DNA from: Alphaproteobacteria bacterium
GTDB taxonomy: Bacteria; Pseudomonadota; Alphaproteobacteria; Caulobacterales; Maricaulaceae
NCBI GenBank assembly: GCA_016124675.1
Contig: WGNG01000008.1
Coordinates: 62,001-126,000 of the forward strand
Direction of reading: 5' to 3'
DNA: 64,000 nucleotides
The notes beneath the pieces are model-generated. The model was not told where the DNA came from. It ran no database searches and was given only the letters and a program-made list of their open reading frames with translations. A program made the translations under genes and the position numbers. This document shows, piece by piece, positions 58,191-64,000 of this stretch (the first letter of the stretch is position 1; each line of letters begins with the position of its first letter).

Positions 58191-58886
58191 ATGATTGACG
58201 TGAGACCGTTTGATACCCTCGGCAAGGCTGACCATGGCTGGCTGAAGGCCCGTCACCATTTTTCCTTCGGGTCCTATTACGACCCGGCCCGGATGGGCTG
58301 GGGCGCGCTGCGGGTCTGGAATGACGACGTGATCGCGCCGCGTTCGGGCTTTCCGCCGCACCCCCATGCGGACATGGAGATCATCACCTATGTGCGCGAC
58401 GGCGCGATCAGCCACGAGGACTCCCTTGGCAATAAGGGCCGCACCGTGGCGGGCGATGTGCAGGTGATGAGCGCCGGGTCGGGCATCCGCCATGCGGAGT
58501 TCAATCTGGAGAACGAGCCCACGCGCATTTTCCAGATCTGGATCCTGCCCGATGAAAAAGGCGGCGAGCCCTACTGGAATGCGCGCGAGTTCCCCAAGGA
58601 CACGCGCGACGGCCAGTTCGCGATCCTGGCTTCAGGCCGCAAGGGTGATAACGCCCTGCCCATCCGCGCCGACGCGCGGGTGCTGGGCGCCACGCTGCAG
58701 CCCGGCGCGAAGGCCGTCTATGAGCTGGAGCCGGGCCGTCACGCCTATCTGGCGCCGGCCAAGGGCCGGGTGCGCGTCAATGGCGTGGACGTGAACCCCC
58801 GCGATGGCGCCGCCATCAAGGATGTGGCGCGTATCGAGGTGGAAGCGCTCGATGACGCCGAGATCGTCCTGGTTGACAGCCGGTAA
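58191..58886 (+). CDS. Pirin family protein (cupin)
   Basis: The 231-residue protein is a two-domain cupin. The N-terminal pirin metal site is seen in GFPPHPHADMEIITYVRDGAISHEDSLGN and AGSGIRHAEFN (two His of HPH, one His and one Glu, binding iron). The bicupin shape matches YhaK/YhhW-type quercetin-dioxygenase-like pirins. The ATG at 58191 has GGAGG five bases upstream. An enzymatic role (quercetinase-like) or a regulatory role (pirin binding to pyruvate dehydrogenase) is known in different relatives; neither can be chosen here. Confidence 0.88.
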   Translation: MIDVRPFDTLGKADHGWLKARHHFSFGSYYDPARMGWGALRVWNDDVIAPRSGFPPHPHADMEIITYVRDGAISHEDSLGNKGRTVAGDVQVMSAGSGIRHAEFNLENEPTRIFQIWILPDEKGGEPYWNAREFPKDTRDGQFAILASGRKGDNALPIRADARVLGATLQPGAKAVYELEPGRHAYLAPAKGRVRVNGVDVNPRDGAAIKDVARIEVEALDDAEIVLVDSR

Positions 58887-58974
58887 GGCGGCCTTCACTT
58901 CCTCGGCCTTAGGAATGGCGGGCGGCGCAAAACCTTGCGCCGCCCGTTTTCATTCAAGCCGCAAGGGCCGCCCC

Positions 58975-59202
58975 ATGCCGCGCATCATGCTCCTCGCTGC
59001 CGTGCTCGCCGCGCCTTGCCTGACATCGGGATGCATCGCCATCGCCGCTGCGGATCTCGCTGTGGGGACCGCGGTCGGCACGGTGCGCGTCGCGGGCGAT
59101 GTGGCCGAAGGCGCGATCAATCTCGCCACGCCGGGCGGCAAGGATCAGGACGAAGAAGAAGAGCGCGAGCGTGAGCGTGATCGCGACCGCCGCCGCAACT
59201 AG
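58975..59202 (+). CDS. Small lipoprotein, unknown
   Basis: The 75-residue protein has a lipoprotein signal ending in the lipobox LTSGC ([20 protein letters not shown]). A short hydrophobic stretch [28 protein letters not shown] follows, and then a highly charged Glu/Arg/Asp tail ([15 protein letters not shown]). The ATG at 58975 is preceded by AAGGG. The 3' end overlaps queA's stop on the other strand by four bases. I do not recognise a family; the outer-membrane-directed lipobox suggests an envelope location. Confidence 0.6.
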   Translation: MPRIMLLAAVLAAPCLTSGCIAIAAADLAVGTAVGTVRVAGDVAEGAINLATPGGKDQDEEEERERERDRDRRRN

Positions 59203-60278
59203 CCGCGCGCGCCGTCCGCCCGCCAGATCAGGCTGGAATCCCCGTAGGAGAAGAAGCGGTAGCGCTCACGGATCGCATGGGCGTAGGCGCCCTGCATCAC
59301 GTCCAGCCCCGCCAGCGCGCTGACCAGCATGAACAGCGTCGATTTGGGCAGGTGGAAATTGGTCATCAGCCCGTCCACCAGCCTGAACCGGTAGCCCGGC
59401 GTGATGAAGATGTCGGTCTCGCGCGATCCTGCGCTCACCGTCCCGTTGGCATCGGCCGCGCTCTCCAGCGTGCGCAAGGCCGTCGTGCCCACCGCGATGA
59501 TGCGCGCGCCTTCACCCTCCGCGGCATTGATGGCGTCTGCCGCCGCCTCACTCACCTCAAACCACTCGCCATGCATGCGGTGCTCGGTGACGTCTTCGGT
59601 CTTCACCGGCAGGAAGGTCCCTGCGCCCACATGCAGCGTGACTTGCGTCCGGCGCACGCCGCGTGCGTCCAGGGCTGCAAACAGGCGATCAGTAAAATGT
59701 AGCCCCGCCGTGGGCGCGGCCACCGAGCCGGTCTTGTCCGGCGCCGCGTAGAGCGTCTGGTAGTCGCTGCGGTCGGCCTCATCGGCGGCGCGTCTGGACG
59801 CGATGTATGGCGGCAGCGGCGGCGCGCCGGCAGCCTCTATGGCGGCGTCGAGCGCAGCGCCGGCCCGGTCAAAGCGCAGCGTCACCTCCCCGCCCTCGCC
59901 CTTGGCGCTCACCTTAGCCGACAGCCCGGCGTCAAAATCCAGCCGGTCCCCGGCCCGCAAGCGTTTGGCGGGACGCACAAAGGCGCGCCACACATCCGGC
60001 CCGTCACGATGGTGCAGATTGATCTCGATGCTCGCCGGACCGCCCCCGCCATGGGCGCGGGCCGGGCGAATGCCCGTGAGGGCGGCGGGCAGGACGCGGG
60101 TGTCGTTGAACACCATCAGATCGCCCGGCTGCAGCAGGCCCGGCAGGTCCAGAACGCCAAAGTCCTCCGACGCGTGACCGGGGCGCACATGCAGCAGGCG
60201 CGCACTGTCACGCGGCCGCGCCGGACGCAGCGCGATCAGCTCTTCAGGCAGGTGGAAATCGAAATCGGAGAGTTTCAT
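59199..60278 (-). CDS. queA: tRNA preQ1(34) S-adenosylmethionine ribosyltransferase-isomerase
   Basis: The 359-residue enzyme builds epoxyqueuosine on tRNA by transferring and isomerising ribose from S-adenosylmethionine. Signatures are [31 protein letters not shown] at the start, [48 protein letters not shown] and [17 protein letters not shown] near the end. Length is normal. Gene order in alphaproteobacteria often places queA near cyclophilin and coaD, as here. tgt, its usual partner, is not seen downstream. Confidence 0.97.
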   Translation of the reverse strand: MKLSDFDFHLPEELIALRPARPRDSARLLHVRPGHASEDFGVLDLPGLLQPGDLMVFNDTRVLPAALTGIRPARAHGGGGPASIEINLHHRDGPDVWRAFVRPAKRLRAGDRLDFDAGLSAKVSAKGEGGEVTLRFDRAGAALDAAIEAAGAPPLPPYIASRRAADEADRSDYQTLYAAPDKTGSVAAPTAGLHFTDRLFAALDARGVRRTQVTLHVGAGTFLPVKTEDVTEHRMHGEWFEVSEAAADAINAAEGEGARIIAVGTTALRTLESAADANGTVSAGSRETDIFITPGYRFRLVDGLMTNFHLPKSTLFMLVSALAGLDVMQGAYAHAIRERYRFFSYGDSSLIWRADGARG

Positions 60279-60342
60279 GACGTGGGCGCCAGCTTGTGTC
60301 TTCCCCCGGCTTGCAAATGAGGAGGGAGATGATGTCCCGCGT

Positions 60343-60495
60343 CCCCACTCACCTTACCTCTCCCCCATAAATGGGGGAGAGGGGGCTTTCGACGCTGCGA
60401 TATATCCTTTGAGCTTGGGGTCAGGCATTTCTCAACAGAACGCAGCGTCAAAGTCCCCTCTCCCCTCCTGGAGGGGAGAGGATAAAGGTGATGGG
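60343..60495. repeat. MITE/REP-like palindromic element, copy 2 (inverted relative to copy 1)
   Basis: The 153-bp element has TIRs (CACCTTACCTCTCCC at the left, GGGGAGAGGATAAAGGTG at the right) and a hairpin at each end (CCCCCATAAATGGGGG, CCCCTCCTGGAGGGG). Its centre CCTTTGAGCTTGGGG-(T)-CAGGCAT is the reverse complement of the centre of the copy at 8934-9086. It lies in the 254-bp gap between queA and a cyclophilin gene, where I see no other feature. Confidence 0.8.
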
Positions 60496-60532
60496 TGGAC
60501 GCGTCGGCGTTTAACAGGCAGGGGGCAGACCC

Positions 60533-60994
60533 CTACTGCACCACCGCCTTGATAATCTTGCCCGGCGACCGCGGCGGCTCGCCTTTGGGCAGGGCGTCCA
60601 CATGTTCCATGCCCGACGTCACTTCGCCCCAGACCGTGTACTGACGGTCGAGGAAGCGCGCGTCATCAAGGCAGATGAAGAACTGGCAATCGCCCGAGTT
60701 CGGGTCCTGCGTGCGCGCCATGGAGGCCGCGCCGCGCACATGGGGCGCCGCGTTGAATTCCGCCGGGATTTTCTGGCCCGTGCCGCCGGTGCCATTGCCG
60801 CGCGGGCAGCCGCCCTGGGCCATGAAGCCGTCAATCACCCGGTGGAAGGTGAGGCCGTCATAAAACCCTTCCTCCACCAGCGCGGAGATGCGCGCCACAT
60901 GCTTGGGCGCCAGATCATCGCGCAGGCGGATGACCACATCCCCGCCATCAAGGGTCAAAACCAGATTGCGTGCGTCAGCCAAGTCAGTCTCCAA
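60533..60994 (-). CDS. ppiB: Cytoplasmic cyclophilin peptidyl-prolyl isomerase
   Basis: The 153-residue protein is a compact cyclophilin: GDVVIRLRDDLAPKHVARISAL, FYDGLTFHRVIDGFMAQGG (the F-H-R-V active core), GGTGQKIPAEF, and RGAASMARTQDPNSGDCQFFIC. No signal peptide is present, so it acts in the cytoplasm. It is followed on the left by a palindromic repeat and preceded, four bases upstream, by a lipoprotein cyclophilin gene of the same strand. Confidence 0.92.
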   Translation of the reverse strand: METDLADARNLVLTLDGGDVVIRLRDDLAPKHVARISALVEEGFYDGLTFHRVIDGFMAQGGCPRGNGTGGTGQKIPAEFNAAPHVRGAASMARTQDPNSGDCQFFICLDDARFLDRQYTVWGEVTSGMEHVDALPKGEPPRSPGKIIKAVVQ

Positions 60995-60997
60995 TGC

Positions 60998-62017
60998 TTA
61001 TTCGAGGATGCGCACCGGCACATCAATTTCGCAGATGTCCGGCAGGCGGTTATTGGGTCTCGACGCGGCGAGCGCTTCGAGATAGCGAGCAAAATCAGGG
61101 GTGTCGGTGTCGAACACCTGCGCCGTGGGGCGTTCGTCCTCGGGCAAATCGCTGGCGATGTGGAAGCCCATGATGAAGTCGGGCGAGAAGCCCGGCGTCT
61201 CGCCCACGGTGCCGACGCGGATGGCGCGAACGGCGTCCATCCCCGCGCGCACACGGCCCCAGACGGTATAGGTGGCGTTGAGATGCTCGGCCTGCCCGCG
61301 CACTAAATAGAACTGGGCATTGGCGGAATTGGGATCGGCGGTGCGCGCCATGGCGGCAGCGCCATCGCAGTGGAGAAGCCAGCTATCCACCATGCCGTCG
61401 GCGCGGATGAAGGCCTGGGCGGCGGGGAGGGTTCCGGCGGGGAAGCCATTCCAGAAACCGGCCTGGGCCGGGGTGCGGTTCTCGCGCGGGTTGATGACGC
61501 GCTCCTGCAGCTCGGAGATGGAAAGCACGTCCGGCGAGCGCTGGATGGTGAATTCGGCCTGCAGCGGGGGCAGCGGAGAGGTGATTCCAGGATTGTCCGG
61601 CGCACCGCCGCCCTGGGCCATGAAGCCGTCAATGACGCGGTGGAACACCTTGAAATCAAAGTAGCTTGAGCGCGCCAGCTCGCGGATGCGCGCCACGTGG
61701 GCGGGCGCAAATTCCGGCGCCAGCTCCACCCAGATCATGCCGGTGCGGGTGCGGATACGCAGGAGGTTTTCCGGGTCCACCGTGCGCCAGGCCGCGTCCG
61801 GCGCGGCGTCGATCACCGCTTGCGGCGAGCCGGCTTCGGCCACAGCCGGCCCGTCGGCGTCCGGCTGGAGGTCTGTCCCGGCGGTGACGTCAGCGCCCTC
61901 CATGGAGACATCAGAGCCCTGCGAGGAGACATCGGCCCCGTTTTCTGAACTCTCGGCGCAGGCGGTGGCGGCGAACAGGACAGCGCAGAGCGCGGCAGAC
62001 GCGAACAGACGGGTCAT
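60998..62017 (-). CDS. Lipoprotein cyclophilin with extended loops
   Basis: The 339-residue protein has a lipoprotein signal (MTRLFASAALCAVLFAATAC), an acidic Ser/Gly/Asp-rich linker (residues about 20-65), and a cyclophilin domain. The core is intact (YFDFKVFHRVIDGFMAQGGG, AAAMARTADPNSANAQFYLV, LNATYTVWGRVRAGMDAVRAI), but about 60 extra residues occur between these parts, and the domain is followed by a C-terminal extension. It should be a periplasmic proline isomerase for envelope-protein folding. It is coupled to coaD by a 4-base overlap. Confidence 0.88.
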   Translation of the reverse strand: MTRLFASAALCAVLFAATACAESSENGADVSSQGSDVSMEGADVTAGTDLQPDADGPAVAEAGSPQAVIDAAPDAAWRTVDPENLLRIRTRTGMIWVELAPEFAPAHVARIRELARSSYFDFKVFHRVIDGFMAQGGGAPDNPGITSPLPPLQAEFTIQRSPDVLSISELQERVINPRENRTPAQAGFWNGFPAGTLPAAQAFIRADGMVDSWLLHCDGAAAMARTADPNSANAQFYLVRGQAEHLNATYTVWGRVRAGMDAVRAIRVGTVGETPGFSPDFIMGFHIASDLPEDERPTAQVFDTDTPDFARYLEALAASRPNNRLPDICEIDVPVRILE

Positions 62018-62508
62018 CGGGCGAATTTCTCCATCAGACGGGTTTTGACCAGCGGCGGCACGAACGGGTCGATATTGCCCCCCAGCCGGGCGATTTCCTT
62101 GACCAGCCGCGAGGCGATGGCCTGGTGGCGGGGGTCCGCCATCAGGAACACCGTCTCGATGTCCGCATTGAGGCGCTGGTTCATGCCGACCATCTGGAAC
62201 TCGTACTCGAAATCGGACACCGCGCGCAGGCCGCGAATGATGGCGCTGGCGCCGACTTCCTCGGCGAAATGCATCAGGAGGCCCTGGAACGGGCGCACCT
62301 CGATCACCGTGTCGCCGGCCACCGACTGGGCGAGCTCGCGCGCCATCTCGACGCGTTCATCAAGGCCGAAGAGCGGGTTCTTGTCCGAATTGCGCGCCAC
62401 GCCGATGACCAGCTTGTCATAGAGCTTTACCGCCCGCCCGATAATGTCGAGATGGCCGTTGGTGAGCGGATCGAACGTGCCGGGATAGAGCGCGGTGCGC
62501 TGTTTCAT
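62014..62508 (-). CDS. coaD: Pantetheine-phosphate adenylyltransferase
   Basis: The 164-residue enzyme makes dephospho-CoA from 4'-phosphopantetheine and ATP. It has the nucleotidyltransferase T/HxGH motif in ALYPGTFDPLTNGHLDIIGRA. The conserved block ASAIIRGLRAVSDFEYEFQM, and ETVFLMADPRHQAIASRLVKEIARLGG near the end, complete the signature. Length is normal. It is the second gene left of gyrA, an order common in alphaproteobacteria. Confidence 0.97.
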   Translation of the reverse strand: MKQRTALYPGTFDPLTNGHLDIIGRAVKLYDKLVIGVARNSDKNPLFGLDERVEMARELAQSVAGDTVIEVRPFQGLLMHFAEEVGASAIIRGLRAVSDFEYEFQMVGMNQRLNADIETVFLMADPRHQAIASRLVKEIARLGGNIDPFVPPLVKTRLMEKFAR

Positions 62509-62518
62509 CTCATTCCCT

Positions 62519-63136
62519 TCAATCGGCGCGCCGCAGAGCGAGCCAGCCCGCAGCGCACAGCATCAGCACACCCGAACCGCGACGGGCTATCGTCTGGACG
62601 TCAAACCGCGCCAGGGCCGCCTTCGCCCAGCCAGACAGAACAGCATACAGGCTGTCCAGCGCCAACGCGATCACGAGGTAGATGGCGCCCAGCACCATCA
62701 GCTGCGGCCCGGCCGGCTGGCCCGGCTCAACAAAGAGAGGCAGGAATGCCGCGTGGAAGATCAGCGTCTTGGGATTGGCGAGCGCTGTGGCTGCACCGGT
62801 GGCGAACAGGCGCCCCGAAGAGATCGGCTTGACCTGTCCCGTGTGGGGCGCCGACAGGAGCGCTGACAGGCCGAGCCAAGCCAGATACGCCACCCCGGCC
62901 CATTTTATCAGACCGAGCGCCCAGCCGAACGCCGCCAGCAAGGCGGCCAGACCGCCTGTCACCAGAGCGATCTGCGCCGCTTGCGCCAGCGTGGACCCGG
63001 CGACGACGGTCAAGGCGGCGCCGCGCCCGTGCGCTACGCCCGTCGCCGTAATCACAGCCACATTCGGTCCCGGCACAGCGATCAGCGCCGCGGATGCGAT
63101 TGCAAACGCCAGCAAGATCTCTGGTTCGACCAGCAT
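62519..63136 (-). CDS. LysE/RhtB-family amino-acid exporter
   Basis: The 205-residue inner-membrane protein has six helices typical of LysE/RhtB exporters. It contains AVPGPNVAVITATGVAHGRGAALTVVAGSTLAQ, the classical N-terminal PGPxxxxV segment, and GAATALANPKTLIFHAAFLPLFVEP, the family's central N-P-K block. It should export an amino acid or a related small molecule. It sits between coaD and gyrA, where relatives often have no such gene, so it may be an insertion in that conserved cluster. Confidence 0.9.
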   Translation of the reverse strand: MLVEPEILLAFAIASAALIAVPGPNVAVITATGVAHGRGAALTVVAGSTLAQAAQIALVTGGLAALLAAFGWALGLIKWAGVAYLAWLGLSALLSAPHTGQVKPISSGRLFATGAATALANPKTLIFHAAFLPLFVEPGQPAGPQLMVLGAIYLVIALALDSLYAVLSGWAKAALARFDVQTIARRGSGVLMLCAAGWLALRRAD

Positions 63137-63145
63137 GGTCTGTCC

Positions 63146-64000
63146 TCAGCCTCCCCCGGGCGCGGGGACGTCTGACGCGTCGCCATCGCCCTCGCCGTCC
63201 GCCTCGCCCGTCTCGGCGACGCGCACGATGGAGACGAGCTTCTCGCCCGCGCCCAGCCGGATCAGGCGTACGCCCTTGGTCGCGCGCGCCGCGATGCGCA
63301 CGGTGTCGACGGGGAAGCGGATGAGCTGGCCGCCATCGGTGACGGCCATCACCGTGTCGCCTTCGTTGACCGGGAAGCAGCCCGCCAGCGGTTCGGGGAA
63401 GCGCTTGTCCTTGGTCCACACCCCCTGCCCGCCGCGTCCTTGCGTGAAGTATTCATACGCGATGACGCGCTTGCCCATGCCCGAGGCCGCCACGGTCAGC
63501 AGCATTTCCTCATTGGCGTGGAGCTCCATATAGCGCACGTCCGACAGCGTGATGTCCTCGCCCGCGTCCTCGCCGCCCTCTTCGCCGGCGTCATCCACAA
63601 TCTCTTCGGCTTCCAGCACCTCATCGCCCTCGGCGCGCATCTCGGCGCGGCGGCGCTTGATATAGGCGCGGGTCTCGGCGCGGCTGATCTCGATGCCGTT
63701 GAGGATCGCCATGGAGATGAGGCTGTCGCCCGTGCCCATGCGGATGCCGCGCACGCCGGTGGAGTTGCGGCTGGCGAACACGCGCACGTCGCCCACCGGG
63801 AAGCGGATCGCCTTGCCCGAGGCGGTGACCAGCAGCACGTCCTGGCCCTCGCGGCACAGGCGCACATCGAGAATGCGCGAGCCCTCTTCCTCCAGCTTCA
63901 TGGCGATCTTGCCATTGCGGTTGACCTGCACGAAGTCCGACAGCTTGTTGCGCCGCACCGTGCCTTCGGTGGTGGCGAACATGACGTCGTACTGGTCCCA
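63146..64000 (-). CDS. gyrA: DNA gyrase subunit A, C-terminal part (5' end outside window)
   Basis: The frame is open to the right edge (reading WDQYDVMFATTEGTVRRNKL at the edge), so only the last 284 residues are visible. These form the beta-pinwheel that wraps DNA, with repeated blade motifs (GYDV-type DVMFATTEGTVRRNKLSDF, LLVTASGKAIRFPVGDVRVF, GVRGIRMGTGDSLISMAIL, VWTKDKRFPEPLAG, GVRLIRLGAGEKLVS). An acidic insert (EEIVDDAGEEGGEDAGED) and an Asp/Glu-rich C-terminal tail are present. The rest of the protein, with the active-site Tyr, lies beyond 64000. Confidence 0.96.
   Translation of the reverse strand, partial: WDQYDVMFATTEGTVRRNKLSDFVQVNRNGKIAMKLEEEGSRILDVRLCREGQDVLLVTASGKAIRFPVGDVRVFASRNSTGVRGIRMGTGDSLISMAILNGIEISRAETRAYIKRRRAEMRAEGDEVLEAEEIVDDAGEEGGEDAGEDITLSDVRYMELHANEEMLLTVAASGMGKRVIAYEYFTQGRGGQGVWTKDKRFPEPLAGCFPVNEGDTVMAVTDGGQLIRFPVDTVRIAARATKGVRLIRLGAGEKLVSIVRVAETGEADGEGDGDASDVPAPGGG

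Overview
This 64 kb window is a high-GC alphaproteobacterial chromosome segment, most likely from the stalked Caulobacterales/Maricaulales group (Maricaulis/Oceanicaulis-like). The grounds are an SpmX-type polar protein (41218-43035), a GTTC-N7-GTTC LexA box between ssb and uvrA, several TonB-dependent uptake loci, and the alphaproteobacterial gene run gyrA-coaD-cyclophilin-queA at the right end. Genes are densely packed. I see no phage, integrase, insertion-sequence transposase, rRNA or CRISPR array. The only mobile or parasitic DNA is a small family of palindromic repeats, one copy of which sits in frame inside uvrA, and two toxin-antitoxin-like pairs.

Layout. 1-5.6 kb: a partial thioesterase, HU, and a DUF2946 / TonB receptor / PepSY-TM operon. 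5.6-11.2 kb: class II DAHP synthase, an Lrp-type regulator divergent from alanine dehydrogenase, a palindromic repeat, a sulfurtransferase and a nitronate monooxygenase. 11.2-25.6 kb: a metallophosphoesterase, a cNMP-binding patatin, a kelch protein, ssb, uvrA, aquaporin, a phytoene-synthase-like protein, superoxide dismutase, a serine hydrolase, a urate-oxidase-N-like membrane protein and the Fic-type 'mobile mystery' pair beside tRNA-Asp.

26-37 kb is the most interesting part. A TonB receptor, an exported alpha/beta hydrolase and a DASS dicarboxylate transporter are divergent from a double-TetR regulator, a lyase of the fumarase/PurB superfamily that carries a signal peptide, and a lipoprotein M14 carboxypeptidase; a CE15-like esterase lies convergent to these. 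I infer a locus that imports a conjugated or peptide-like compound across the outer membrane, breaks it down in the periplasm, and takes up a dicarboxylate such as fumarate. The substrate is unknown.

37-53 kb: tRNA-Val, pheA with a terminator-like attenuator, two secreted or lipoprotein enzymes, isovaleryl-CoA dehydrogenase, spmX, tRNA-Leu, a stand-alone FliN, lipB, small DUF805/TM2 membrane proteins, pccA, a small K+ channel, a TauD-family dioxygenase, a CpcT-like protein and hicAB. 53-64 kb: an amine oxidase divergent from a TRAP transporter, a crotonase-fold protein lacking both catalytic glutamates, pirin, queA, two cyclophilins, coaD, a LysE exporter and the 3' end of gyrA.
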